A program made the position numbers and the translations under genes. Below the pieces are notes generated by a model. It saw nothing but the letters and a program-made list of their open reading frames with translations. It had not been told where the DNA came from and made no database searches. A stretch of DNA of 64,000 nt from Niebla homalea (lineage: Eukaryota > Ascomycota > Lecanoromycetes > Lecanorales > Ramalinaceae), in contig JAHGAU010000002.1 in the NCBI GenBank assembly GCA_019925105.1, forward strand, positions 1,426,001-1,490,000, given 5' to 3'. Shown in pieces: positions 37,090-50,099 of this stretch (positions are counted from its first letter, which is position 1; every line of letters starts with the position of its first letter).

Positions 37090-38174
37090 AGAAAATGAGG
37101 AAAATGGCAACGAACAAAGGGACGCCAGAGGTCCAAAAGGATGCATATACGTATAGCTTAAGTAATAACGAGGCCGATACCTTAATTGCGATAAATATAG
37201 GTAATATAATAATTAAACAGAAGGAAATATACGGGTAAATAGCCTATATTAATAAAAGTAACGGGGAATCGTATAAATAACGTAATAATAACGCGATAAA
37301 TAATCGTTAAATTAAATAAGGAAAATGTAATTAATAAAATATATATAAAGGGACGCGTAAAATACATTAAAAAAAATAATAAGTAAAAAGGGTATGAAGG
37401 AGATCGGGGCGGCAATGACGGTAAAAAAAAACGATAAATATGCGTAAAGCAAAAACAATATTAATAATATTGAAAATATATAAAACAAAAATAAAAATAA
37501 TAAGAATAATAAACTTATAAACTATTAAGGATAAAAAATAAGAAAAATAATACGTTAAATACGTAAAAAAGTTAAACTAAAAAAATATATAAAAAGTTTT
37601 AAACGGATTATTTATAAAGGAGTAAACGGTTATAACGTTAAAAATTTAACCGATTTTATAAATAAAGCTATAAAGAATAAAGGATTTTTATAAAAGAATA
37701 AGGGTAAAATTAAAGGAGTTAAAGTAATTAAAAAAATTTAAGAAACAATAATTATTAATAAAAAATGGAAATCAAAATTAGAAAATAAATATATAAAATA
37801 AAAGGGTAATAACGGGAGCTTTTTAAATAAAAGAAACTTAAGCGGTAAAAACCATAAAGAAAAAGTATATAATATTTAAAAAGGAGATAATATAAATTAA
37901 AAAGAAAATAATAATATTAAAGAAAGTAAAAAACGGTATTAATTTCTTTATTAATTAAAGAAAAAAGGAATATTATTATAAAATTAAACCTTTTATAACT
38001 TATAAAGGCATTTAAAATACAGGGAAATTTTTTAATGGAATAATTTATCGCTATATATAAATTATAAAGGGGAAAAACTTTTCTTACTATAATGTCCTTA
38101 AAAGCAAGAGAAAACTTAAAAAAATTAAAAAAAAATATAAATCGGTAAAAATGGATTTTAAATAATAAAAATAT
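37090..38174 (+). mobile_element. LINE B, first segment (ORF1 start)
   Basis: ORF1 start at 37104 (ATGGCAACGAACAAAGGGAC), same as LINE A at 38184, exactly 1080 bp further on. The segment ends with the 14-bp duplication AATAATAAAAATAT at 38161-38174, where LINE A inserted. LINE B resumes at 44004, then after E2 at 45754-46388, and after Y1 at 63474 to the window end. All frames are broken; stops are in place of Gln and Trp codons. Confidence 0.75.
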
Positions 38175-38183
38175 GATTTAAAA

Positions 38184-40060
38184 ATGGCGACGAACAAAGG
38201 GACCCCAGAGGTCCAAAACGATACGCATATATATAGCTTTAATAATAGTAAGGGAAGTATATTAAGTGCGATAAGTGGAAGTAATATAATAATTAAGAAT
38301 AAGGTAAAGAACGGGTAAGTAACCTATATTAATAGAAACGGCGATAATATATACGGATAATATAATAATAATAAGCCGGATAACGCTTAAAATAAATAAG
38401 GGAATTAAGGTTAATAAAATACGTATATTAAAGCGCATAAAACGCGTAATAATAATATAGAGGTAATAAGTCAATAAAAGGGTAAGAAAACCGGTATAGT
38501 ATTAATAATAAAAAATATAAACGGAAAAAAAAGGTAGGAAGACGGCGGTAAAAGTATTATTAAGGATATATAAAAAAGAAATAAAACTAATAAAGAAAAT
38601 AAAACCTTAAGGGATTAAAAGTAAAAAGCGGAGATAATATATTGCTTAATAAATAAAAGCTAGAAAGCGGTAAAGAAAATAATAAAAACTTTAAAAGGAC
38701 TCCTTATAATAAAATAGAAAAATATTACGTTAAAGACTTAATTAATATTATAAGTTAAATTAAAAAGCATAAGGGACTTTTATATAAAAATAAAGGTAAA
38801 ATTAAAAAGGCAGAACGCTTATAAAGCTCTTAAAAGGCGGGAGTAAAAGCGTTAATAAAAAGTAAAAACGGCAGTTTAAAATTAAGGGTATAAAGTAAAA
38901 ATATAAAAATAGTAGCCCTTTAAGCGAAAGAAAATTAAACGATAAAAGTAATAAAAAGGATACTTATAATAAAGAATAAAAAGATAACGGGAAAAAAAAT
39001 AATTATATTAAAAAAAATAAAGATAATAATAGTCTGCCTATTTAATAATAAAGAAAGGAACGCGGTTACGGAAATAAACTTATTATAATTAATCAAAACT
39101 TTTAAAGTAACAACGGAATTATTAATAAAATAGATTATTATAGTATATAAATTATAAAATAAGAATATTTTCCTTAATATAACGTTATTAAAAATAAAAG
39201 AAAGCTTAAAAAGGTTTAAGGTTTAAATTAATAAAAAGAATATAAATCGGTTAAAATTTTAAGGTAATTATTTACCGTTATAATAAATAAAATATATTTA
39301 TTATATTTTATAAAAACTAAAAAAAAGGTTATATTAAAAAGTATAAAAAAAAAAATATAGTTCTTTACTTAAAGCTTAAGATTATTAATTATAGATTTCC
39401 TCCGGTAATAAGGAAATTTAATTCTTTAAGATATATAAAGAAATATTTTACCGTTATATTAAACGTAATATTAATAAAAATATATAATAACGTCTTAAAT
39501 AAAAGGATTATTAAAGGGGGATTTCTTAAGATAATTTAACTATAAAATAAAGCGGTAAATATTTATTAATATTTTAAATATTAAAATTATAAATATATTA
39601 TTATAAAATACTTTAATATTATAAAATATACGGTTTATATTAAAAATTATAATATTTATAAGTATATAAAGTTAATAATTAAAAAGCTTATAAAAAACGT
39701 ATTTAAATACGTTATATATAATAAAAAGGGATACTTAATATAAGATTTTAAATATATAATAAAAACCAAGGAGATTAAACGTAAAAAGACCCAGATAACC
39801 ACGAAAATCTAACGGTATAATATATACGGAATTAATTTAACGGGTTAATTAAAAATAACCTTAAAAAGTAAGCTTAATTAATTAAATAATAAAGGATAAA
39901 TAGCGGTAATAGATAAAATAAAAAAAAGGAAGCTTTTTATAATTTTAACTTTAAGGGTTAACCGTTTTACGTCTTTAATAATAACCGGGAAAATATTAAG
40001 TTAAAAAACGTTTAACTTTAATAAGAAATCCGTAATTTAAACGGATATAAATAAGGGAGC
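38184..40060 (+). pseudogene. ORF1 relic of LINE A
   Basis: Starts ATGGCGACGAACAAAGGGAC and stays open for about 40 codons (to IIIKNK), then is disrupted. LINE ORF1 normally encodes a nucleic-acid-binding, Gag-like protein, but I could not read a zinc-knuckle here. Homologous to 37104-38174 plus 44004-44164 and 45754-46388 (LINE B). The end is approximate. Confidence 0.6.
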
Positions 40061-40139
40061 CTTTATAAAGGTTAATATATAATATATTAACGTTCTTAAA
40101 AGTAATATAATATAACGTTTATAATAAAAGAATTAAAGT

Positions 40140-42400
40140 AATAATATTAAAATTTAAATTTAAAAAAGTTAAAGATATTAATATGATAATAATATAAAAA
40201 TTATTATATAACTTATATATATATTTATTTATTAATCCGGGGGGAAGATTTTATTTAACCTTTAAGGAAAATAAAATAATTAAAATATACTTTTTTATAA
40301 ATAAACGGCTTAACGTAAATAATTAAGATATTACTTATTATAATAAAAACCTTTATATACTCCGTATTATAAAAGAAAAAAATTTAAAGAGCGACTTTAA
40401 TATTTATAACGTATATAACCCGTTATTAATTAATAAAAAAAAATTATTTATAATATCGCTATTTAAAAAGGTTTTAATTATTTTAAATAAATATATATTA
40501 CTTAAAGACTTTAACCTATATTACTATATATAAAACGAAAAAGGGCATATAATAAATTACGTTAAATCGGACGACTTATTAATAATTACCGCTTAAGCTA
40601 ACCTTTTATTATTAATATTATAAAGGATTATTACGTAGGAAAATCGTAAGTTTAAAATAATAATTAATTTAATTTTTAATATAGAAAAGGTTACCGGCGC
40701 GGTTATAATATATAAGTTATAAAAAGATTTAAAATATAATTTAAATTATATATTAATATAAATAACCTTAAATTAAACCGTTAATAAGACCTTATTATTA
40801 CCGGTAAAGAAAGCGTAAAAAATAATTAAAATAACGGAAATTTATAAGAAAACGGAGAAAACGGTAATATAATTCACGGATTTCCTTTAACTAAATAATA
40901 AAGACCGGATTAATTTCTTTATAAAATAAATAATAAAGGTATTAAATAAAATAATTAATAAGATAATCCCAATAATAAAGCTTTCTTAAAAAGTTAAAAC
41001 CTATTAAAATAAAGAATATATAACCGTAACTATAAAAGTGAAAAAGTTAATAAAGTAAACTTTTAAATATAGGAATTAAGAAATACTTAATTAATTAAGG
41101 GTTATTTAAAAAAAAAAAGGAGAAAATTATTAAGAAAATTAAGTAAATATACTTTTAATTTATAATATATAATTTAATGGTTTTATTTTATGGTATTTAA
41201 AAGTTAATAAAATATAATAAAAAATAAAGTAAGAAATTAAAGTTTATCCTTAAATTTTTACCCTTTAAAAGACTTAATAATATATTAATTAATACCTTTA
41301 ACGGTAAGACTAAAGCCCTTAAAAAAGTATTTTTCCCCTTTCCGTTAAAGGTTATTTTAAATAATATTAACGGTATTATATATTTTAACCCCGTATTAAT
41401 AAATAAGGTAATAATATAAGATATAATAATTAAAACGATTAATAAATTAAAGAAGGATAAAGCCTTAAAATTGAATAAAATCCTTAATAGATTTTTATTA
41501 ATAATAATATTACCGTTTAAAAGGTTTTTACCTATTTTTTTAAGCATATTTTAACGTTGGTTATTACTTATATAAGTTTAAAAAATAAAGATAATTATCC
41601 TTAAAAAGCTTATTAAACCGGATTATTTTAAGGTAAAATCTTATAAATTTATTATACTCCTTTATACGTTAAAGAAAACCTTAAAGACGGTAATAATAAA
41701 GATCCTTAACGACTATATAAAGAATTACGGACTTTTCTTTAATTAATAAATAAAAATAAGGAGAAGTTAATTAATAAAAATAGCCCTTAAAAGATTAATC
41801 GATAACATATATACGGTATAAGGTTACGGGAAAAAATATATTATAAATTTTCTTTTTCTCGATATTATAAATATTTTCAATAAAATAAATTATTAAAAAT
41901 TACTATATAACTTAAGGAAGAAGGGGATATTATTTTTCTTAATTAAATAAATAAAGAATTGTTTAAATAACCGAGTTACGTTAATTAACTTAAGATAAAA
42001 AATAAGCCTAATAAAGCCCGCTATAACGGGAATTCCTTAAAAATCGCTTATTTTTCCTATATTATTCTTATTTTTTAATGGTTTATTAATCGAGGAGTTT
42101 ATTAAGCTGAAATAAAAAATTTAAGTTAAAAGCTTTATTAACTACGTTTACTTTTTAACCTATAATACCTTTATACGTACGAATTATTTAAAATTAAAAT
42201 AAACTTATAAAGTTTATTTTTAATAAGTAAGAACTTATAGGGTTTAATTTATATTATATAAATACGAGCTTATTTATATAATTAAAAGCTTAAAATTATA
42301 CGATATAATAGTTATAATAGATTTAAATAAAATTACAATAAAGCCGGATATTAATATTAAAATCCTTAACTTTTAAGTAAATAAAAAGCTTAATTAAAAA
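40140..42400 (+). pseudogene. ORF2 relic of LINE A (endonuclease and reverse transcriptase)
   Basis: The endonuclease of the exonuclease-endonuclease-phosphatase type is recognised from the spacing NPLL-x(about 20)-ILLKDFNLYYY and a downstream DLL...LLLIL block (40400-40620). The reverse transcriptase has LDIINAFNNVNYQKLL near 41860-41900, KRIPFFLIKW, then GIP-stop-GSP and PILFLFFNG (42026-42090), and a KYELI motif near 42260. These are fungal Tad1/I-type features. Several stops are all explicable by C-to-T or G-to-A. RNase H (about 43.0-43.6 kb) was not verified. Confidence 0.85.
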
Positions 42401-43799
42401 AACTATATAAGAAAGGTTTAAAAGAAAATAATTTTATAAGAAAAAGGCTTTATTTATTTTATTATATTAATATAAAGAGTTACGTTATAAAAACCCGGAT
42501 TATTTATTAAATTATAATAAAGTTAATTATAATATACGTTATAGCTATTTAATATATACTTAAAGGTACTCCGGAATATAGGAAGAAGCCTGTTTAAATA
42601 TTATAGAAAGTCTAAAACCGGTATTTAAGAGTAATTAACGGTACTTATAAAGTAACCTTTATCCCGGTATTAAAGTTTAAGGTCTTTATACCGTTAATCG
42701 AGGTTTTATTAAATTAAATAGTCATTTAAATAAGGTTAAAGGAATATATATATTTAATTACGATAATAAAAAAACGGGTAGATCCGTTAGAATCTTAATA
42801 AGCTTTAAGTTAAAAAAAATAAATTAAAGATACTTATTCTTTTTCTTATTAAAATGAAATAAAAATAAGCTAAAAAGAAAATTAATTTTACCGGTATTTT
42901 AAAGGTTAATTTAAACGTATATAAACTCTTATTAAACGTAAAAAAAACCGAGATTAAAAGGATTTAAAGAATAAAGACTATAACGATCGTTTTATAAGTT
43001 ATAATAAAATAGATTAAGCATTAATAAAAATATAAAACCTTTATATTTTAAAATTATTATTCTTTAATTTTTAATAATAAAAAAATTATTAATAAGTATT
43101 TCCGCTATTATAATATTATAAAAAAAAGTAATAATATATTAACGATTTAATTCCGGACGGATAAGAATAATTTAACTTATTTCTTATTTATTATATATAT
43201 CGGAGGTCGGATAAACGTTAAATATAAGTATAAAAAAAAAAAGTAAAATACCATATATATTTTTATTTTTTATTCTTTATTTACGGAAATTAAGTTAAGA
43301 TTTATTATAAAAGTTAATACTTATAATTATTGTTATATATTATTTATAAAGTGAAGTATCCGGGTAACCGTTAAATTTATAATATCCACCGGATTATTAT
43401 TATAGTTTAATTTCACTATAAAGATAAATAAGATTATTAAAGACCTTACGGAAAAAGCCCGTTATTCCCGTTATTGATTAAAAAAAAAAAGAGAAGCGGA
43501 AACCGGTTATATTAATTATATAAACCGGAAAGTATCTTTTATAACTATAAGGATATAATAATAAACGTTTATTAAAAGTCTTTAAAAAAGTTAATAACGA
43601 TAATAATATAAAAAAGGTATATATTAAACGTATAAATATTAATAAAAATATTTAAAAGCGTTACGTAAATTTAAGGTAATATAAATATATAAAGGAGCGG
43701 AAAAGCAATAAACTTAAAAATAGCCTTTATAAGGATATAATCGTAATATTATAGATTTTCTTGGGGGAATTAAAATATAAAAAGTATATAAATAAATTA

Positions 43800-43989
43800 T
43801 TACTTTTTAAACGGCCGTTAATATCCTTTACCTTAAGGGATAAAGAATAAAGGTTTAATAGACGCCGGTTTTTACTTTAACGTTATAAATATTAGGTTTT
43901 TACGGTCATTAATAAGGTTAAAGGGCCGCGTATTAAGGAACGCCGGAATTAACTTAGCTAGATCCGTAGTATAAATCAATCAATCAATC
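43800..43989 (+). repeat. LINE 3' UTR and (AATC)n tail, copy in LINE A
   Basis: Matches 57262-57478 (LINE C) across ACGGCCGTTAATATCC, GACGCCGG, GGCCGCGTATTAAG and GCTAGATCCGTAGTATAAATC. This copy has many more A/T substitutions than LINE C. Confidence 0.9.
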
Positions 43990-44003
43990 AATAATAAAAA
44001 TAT

Positions 44004-44164
44004 TAAAATGATTATTTATTATTATAATAAATAAAATATATTTAATACGCTTTATAAAAATAGAAAAAGAATTTACTTTAAAATATATATATAAAAAAAA
44101 TAGGTTTTTATTCCGGATTAAAAATCGTTAATTATAAACTTCCTTGAATAATAAGGAAACCGAA
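44004..44164 (+). mobile_element. LINE B, second segment
   Basis: Homologous to LINE A 39275-39408. Bounded by the right TSD of LINE A and, on the right, by the left TSD of E2 (CCGAA, 44160-44164). Confidence 0.75.
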
Positions 44165-44326
44165 TGTCACGGTATGGACCTTGGGAGGATCCCTTGGCAC
44201 GGAGCGGGCTTACCTTATTCCGGTGCTTGGCGTGTATACTTATATTTCCCACCTTTACAGCTGGATAGTTACTCATTATATATATTACACTTAATCATTT
44301 TATGTATACCGTATTTATCCGTAATA
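44165..44326 (+). repeat. LTR of E2 (left, 5' LTR)
   Basis: 162 bp, TGTCACGG...CCGTAATA. Well preserved (CTTGGGAGGATCCCTTGG). Confidence 0.9.
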
Positions 44327-45586
44327 AATGGTAGTAATAGCTAGTGTCTAGCTATCACTATAGATCGAGTATAACCTCTACTGCCTTGAGTTAAGGTGGC
44401 TATATTGTAACTTATCTATTTAATCCCTTATTATTAAAGCGGATCCTTTTAATAAGATACCTATTAAACCGACAATGCCTTTATTATAAGCTTTATTGAG
44501 CTCGGCTTTAGCCTTATCCTTATTATTATCATACTCTTTAGCTCTTAAATCGATTGGATTACTTATACCTTAAACCTTACCTATAAGATCCAGGATTTTA
44601 TTACCAATACCTTTAATAGCAAGCTTATTACGAGTCAGCTGCTTTTCACCTAAATCCTACCTTACAATTTATAACCCTTATATAAGATTTATACCTCTTA
44701 AATCTCATACTTTATTAAAATCAACACCCTCCTCCAAAGTATAACTACTAAAGGTACTACCACCTATAATACTTAAGGACTTCTTCAATAAATTTATACT
44801 TAAACCGAGTACATTACCTCTGAATCCACCCTTAAAAGCTAAACTATCTGCTCCGTAAGCAAAGAGCTTACTTACTTTATTACCTTTACCTTTAAAGTTC
44901 ACCCTAAATTCCTTAATGTAAAAGCCGTTATTAAAATAAAAGTCTTTACTTAAATAAGAGCCTTAAATCATATATAGTGTAACCGAGTTCTATAATAACT
45001 CTACAGAAACCCTATAATTATTAAGGTAAGACTTTAAGGACTATATAAGTTTTATAAATTAAGCTTTTAACGCTATAAAGCGATAATAAAAAAAGGAAAA
45101 AGAAAAAGACGATATTAATAATTCTAAAGACAATAACGATAACTCTGAGGACGACGATAATAACTCTGACTTTAACGATAACGTCCCTATAACGTAATAA
45201 CTACGAGCTTATTAATAAGTAGGAGTAGGGATTAAATAAGAAATACTAGTCAGTAATACTACGTAGTTGTTAAGTGAGATACGACTCGGTAATACCTCGG
45301 AAATTACGTTTTTAAGCGATTTAGCTTAATCGTAATCCTTAAAAGTCACAACTATTACCCGGGTAGATTATAACAATTGCTCGGCTTAAACCATTTTTCA
45401 GTTTTTTTAATATATATATTGCTTATAACTTTATTTCTTAATAATTACTTATCCAATTAATATAATTTATATACACGGAGCTTCCTTTTGGTTACCTTTA
45501 TTACCAAGTATATTAATATCTATAATATTTTATGGTAGATATAATGCGACGTAAACGTCGCTTTTCTCTCTTTTTTATAGGCATAT

Positions 45587-45748
45587 TGTTACGGTATAGA
45601 CCTTGGGAGGATCCCTTGGTACGGAACGGGCTTACCTTATTCCGGTACTTAACGCGTACACTTATATTTCCCACCTTCATAGCTAGATAGCTACTCATTA
45701 TACATATTACACCCACTCACTTTATGCATACCGCATTTGTCCGTAACA
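45587..45748 (+). repeat. LTR of E2 (right, 3' LTR)
   Basis: 162 bp, TGTTACGG...CCGTAACA, preceded by CTTTTCTCTCTTTTTT. That is a pyrimidine tract rather than the usual purine tract. Confidence 0.9.
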
Positions 45749-45753
45749 CCGGA

Positions 45754-46388
45754 TACTTTAAAACGAATAAAAAGGTACTTAATAATTATATTAAATATAA
45801 TATTAACGAAGATATATAATAATATCTTAAATAAAAGGATTATTAAGGGTAAATCCCTTAAATTAATTGGATTGTAAAATAAAACGGTAAATGTTTATTC
45901 ATATTTTAAGTATTAAGGATACGGATATATTACATTTTTATAAAATATTTTAACGGTACGAAATATACGGTATATAATAAGTGGTATAATACGTATAAAT
46001 ACGCGGGTTTAATAAATAAAGGCTTTATTAAAAACTTATTGAAATATATAGCGTATAAAAAGGATAAATATTTGATATAAAAGTTAAAATACTGAATAAA
46101 AATTAAAAAAAATAAAGAAATTAAGATAATTACTAAGGTTTAACGGTATAATTTTTAATAAGTTAATTAAAAGTGGTTTTAAGATAAAAATAGAATTAAT
46201 TAAATAAGGACGGGTAAAAACCCGTTGTAAATAATATAAAAAAAGGAAGCTGATTAAAACGTTAATCTTTAAATCTGGCTATTTTAAGGTAATAACGGGA
46301 ACTATAAAGAAGTTAAAATAAATAACGTTTAATTTTAATAAAAGGCCGGTAACTTAAATAAAATTTAATGAAAAGGCCTTAACAAAAG
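45754..46388 (+). mobile_element. LINE B, third segment
   Basis: Homologous to LINE A about 39420-40060 (end of ORF1). It stops at AAAG (46385-46388), where Y1 begins. The homology continues at 63474. Confidence 0.8.
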
Positions 46389-46639
46389 TAGAAAAGATGG
46401 GAAGGAATAAAAGTGTAAAAGTGATGAAATAGCAGGTAGTAATGGAAAGTAATTGAAGATGGGCCGCAGCCTTTATATAAGTTAATAAGGTATAAGTACT
46501 ATATTATCTTAATCCGTTATACTTTCCCTTTTTTAAGTATATATAAATCGATTTTACCCTTAATTAGCCCTTTTTATGTTTTTATCCCTTTATATATTTA
46601 TCTGTAAGTTTTATATCTTTTACGCTTTTCCCCTTTTTA
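46389..46639 (+). repeat. LTR of Y1 (left)
   Basis: 251 bp. The outer part (to about 46475) keeps GATGGGAAGG and GAAATAGCAGGTAG; the inner part is RIP-mutated. Homologous to 63219-63469 and, inverted, to 31935-32062 plus 33634-33760. Confidence 0.88.
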
Positions 46640-49600
46640 ACTCCCTTTATAATGAAATATTACCCTTATACCTTTATACTTTAGGTTATAATATATATAT
46701 TTATATATATCTTAATTGATTATTTAATTGTTTATATTACTTATTATATAGCCCGAATTATTATAAGTATAAAGGTTAAGAAAATATTAACTTAATAGTA
46801 AAATTGTTTTAATTCCCTTTATAATAAATTTGCTTTTTTAATATTATATATTATAATTAAGTAATTTTTATCCTTTAATACCGTTTATATACGTATCTAT
46901 TTACTTTTTTTTATAGCTTTATTTTTAAGTTTTATTTAATAATAACAGATAAGTATATTAAGATTAATTCTTAAGAACGTTCTTTTTTTTTATTTTTTTA
47001 ATATATTAATAACGGCGACTTTAATATTTTGTATTTATTTATTTTAAGGTTTAAGTTATTTATATCTATATTTTCTTTAAATATAATACGCTTAATCCGT
47101 TTAAGGGTATAATATATTTTATTCCGCTTATTAAAAAATTATAAATACCGCCATTTATAAGGATTAAGATTTATAATTAATTACTTTTTATTTTATTTCT
47201 CCTTTTATATACTTTTAATATTTCTTTTTATTATTTTAGTTTCGTTATTCTTAAATATATTTTAAGTAAGCTTATTACGTAATTAAATACGTTTTAAAAA
47301 GGCTATAAAGTAAATTTTATTTAAATTTTATTTTATAGATTTTAATATTCCTTTTATTTACGTATTTAAGAAAATACTATATATAAATATATAGTTTATA
47401 CCCGTTTATTAATATTATTTCTATATAGGTTTATTATATTAATCTTAAGAAGGTAATTAAGGAGATATAATAACTTATTTTAATTAATTTTTTTTACTTA
47501 TTATAACTTAAGAAAATAAAGGAAAAAAAGAATAATAAAATAATTATTTATTAATTTCCGGATAGCTTTCCGGCCTTTATATAAGTTCCTTTACTTAATA
47601 TTATACATAATAATATTTCATAAAAATATATCTTTTATTATAACTTTCGATATTTATTTTTATTTATTTATATATTTTTCTTTTAATTAATCAATATATT
47701 AAATACCCTTAACACTATATTTACTTATAAACAAGATTATTTTTATATTCTTTTAATGGGCTCCGTATAATTACCCCGATTAAAATATATTTAAAAGGCA
47801 TATTAAAAGGGGTTCTTTCTAAATGTAATAATATTACTTATTATTTTTATTAAGTTCCGTTTTAACCGGTTCCGTTAATAAATAGGACGTTAAAGGTAAC
47901 GTCCGATTATTTATTTATTTTATAATTTTATTACGTAACCTTTTACTTTATCTTTTTCGTTTATTTTTCTTTTTTACTTTTTTTTACTTCTTTAAATTTT
48001 TTTACTTTTTTAATTTCTTTAATCTTTAACTTCTTAAGCTTCTTTTATATAAACTTAATTTAAATTAAGTTTATAATTAACTTATTAAAATCACTTGAAT
48101 AACATATATAAATCGATAACTTTAATATTATCTATTTACTTAATATTTATATTAACTTATTTATAGTTTTTTTAAAACTTTATATAGGATTATTTTTAAT
48201 TATATCGATATTAATTATCTTAATTATATTTTTATATTTTAATAAATACGTTTTTATTATTAATTTTATTAAGTTAAATAAGTATATTCTTATTATTATA
48301 AAAGTTTACTTAACTTTTAATTAATTAGTATATTTAAAGTTATATCCTTCGGTTTTTTACGATTTTAATTTATTTTAATTCCTTTTTTTTAAAAATCTAT
48401 TTATTATATATATTTAAGTTTATACCTTCCGTACGCGTAATAGTCTTTAAGTATATACGAAATATTAAGGGATTAACGGCGGTTATCGTTTTATATTTAT
48501 TAATTATTATTATATTAACAATTTATTTAATAAAGTATATTTAAATTATATCTTTAAGTACCGACTTAAGGATTATAGTTTTTATTTAAGTATATATAAA
48601 TTAATTCGCTTTTAATTAATTATCGTTAATTCTTTTTTATAGATTCTTAATATTAAGACGTAATTTAAGTAAACGCTTTTTCTTTAATCCGTTATACGCC
48701 TTTTAATCCCGATATTAACTATAAATTTAATATAAAAGGGCATACCCGTTTTATAATTAATTATAGTCTATAGTTAGCTTAATAACCTTAATTTTAACCG
48801 GTACCTTTTTTACGTTTTTTACTTTTAGCCATTAACCTTTATTATTATAACTTATTTCCGGGATTTAATTATCCCGTTTTCGGTTAATGTATTTATTGCT
48901 TTTATTTTCTATTTAATTAATTTAACCGTTTGTATTACTTATTCTTTACCCGTTTACCCGGTCCTTTTCCTTAATTTAAATAAGTTAATTATCCCCGCGT
49001 TAATTTAATTTTATTAATATCGCCGGTTTATTTAATTATATAAGTTTAATTAACGTAAGAAAACCTATATAAAATATAGTTTATTTTTTCCGGGAGTAAC
49101 TCTACGATTACGTTTTATAAATAGTCGTTTAAGAAAAAATAGTATTATTTATTAGACTTAAAGATAACGGAGGATATTTTTGATTTAAAGTTTAATAACT
49201 TTAACTTTAATAAATTATTTCTTTTTTTTATATATAAAGTAATTATTAACTAATTTTCCATTTAAACGATATTCTTATTTAAGTTTTTTTATTAACTCTT
49301 TTTCCTTTTAGGTCCGTTACCTATATTAAACGCGTAAAGTAATTTTTATTTAATTTTTTTATAGGTATTATTCTTTTAATAAAATTTTTTTTACCCCTTT
49401 ATTTTACGTATAATAACCTTTTAAGTTTTTAACGTAAGCTTAATTTTTTAACCGTTCCCGTTTAATATTAATTCTACCGGTAATATAATTATATTTTTAT
49501 AGAAGGTTTATTACCTTTTTTAATTTTATATTGCTTACTTTAATGGATTTTATGTTTAAAATAATTCCTAAGTTAATCGCTTATAGTTTATATTAATCAA

Positions 49601-50099
49601 TTTTAGCTTTTAATTAAAGTTTTCTTGTATATCCTTTTATTCTTAACTTTAATATATACCCTCCCGAACGGGTATATATTTAATTATTTACGGATTAAAG
49701 TTTTAATCGATTTTTAAATTACTTATATTCCGTTAACTTTTTTAACCGTATTATCGGTTTTACCCGTTGGGTCGCCTCCTTAATAATGGGTTACTTTTAC
49801 TTTAAGTTATACCCTTATATATACCTTAATTTACTTAATCCGTTTTTTCTTCCGTTCTTAAAGTAAAATAATTAATACGGTTTTGTACTTTTTATAAATA
49901 TCGCAATATAAAATAATCCTAAGTATGTTCTTTTATCTTAAGGGTATAATCGGGGCTTTAATTACTTATTATTTATATTTTTGACGTAATATTTATAATA
50001 AGTTTAATATTTAAACTTATAATCCTTAAGAAAAGTATCCTTTTAAATAGTTTTCTTAATATATTACCTTAATATTTAATTATATTTTTATTTATATAT

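Larger units (their letters stand above)
38175..43989 (+). mobile_element. LINE A: Tad1-like non-LTR retrotransposon, near full length
   Basis: 5815 bp between perfect 14-bp TSDs AATAATAAAAATAT (38161-38174 and 43990-44003). The 5' end carries ORF1 from 38184 (MATNKGTPEVQND...). ORF2 relics are an endonuclease segment at 40150-40720 with NPLL...LLKDFNLYYY (40498-40530), and a reverse transcriptase at 41600-42330 with the GIPQGSP-like box (42026-42082, its Gln now a stop) and PILFLFF. The 3' end is a conserved UTR (43800-43960) followed by (AATC)n, the typical tail. It inserted into LINE B in the same orientation. Purine-rich on the plus strand, RIP-mutated throughout, dead. Confidence 0.9.
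44165..45748 (+). mobile_element. E2: small non-autonomous LTR retroelement (1584 bp) in LINE B
   Basis: Two 162-bp LTRs (44165-44326 and 45587-45748) with ends TGTTACGG...CCGTAACA, an 8-bp perfect terminal inverted repeat in the right copy. The TSD is CCGAA (44160-44164) and CCGGA (45749-45753), differing by one G-to-A. Removing E2 restores continuity of the LINE ORF1. Two bases inside the left LTR, TGGTAGTAATAGC (44329-44341) is a plausible primer-binding site, which sets the orientation as plus. The 1260-bp interior has no gag/pol. One plus-strand stretch near 45095-45200 reads an acidic, Asn/Asp-rich peptide, possibly the tail of an old coding region. Related to E1, which is inverted. Confidence 0.9.

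Noticed and set aside
37182..38474. Two similar minus-strand hydrophobic frames (37182-37415 and 38262-38474)
   Set aside because: They are similar only because both lie antisense in the duplicated LINE ORF1 start (LINE B and LINE A).
37104..39260. A 1080-bp tandem duplication of LINE ORF1
   Set aside because: The 14-bp TSD at 38161 and 43990 shows that it is a second LINE inserted into the first, not a local duplication.
41197..41547. 116-codon hydrophobic minus-strand frame
   Set aside because: It is antisense to LINE A ORF2. The hydrophobic composition is an effect of the A-rich complementary strand.
45513..45716. 67-codon basic minus frame at the right end of E2
   Set aside because: It crosses into the LTR and its lysine/arginine run comes from the pyrimidine tract; not conserved in E1.
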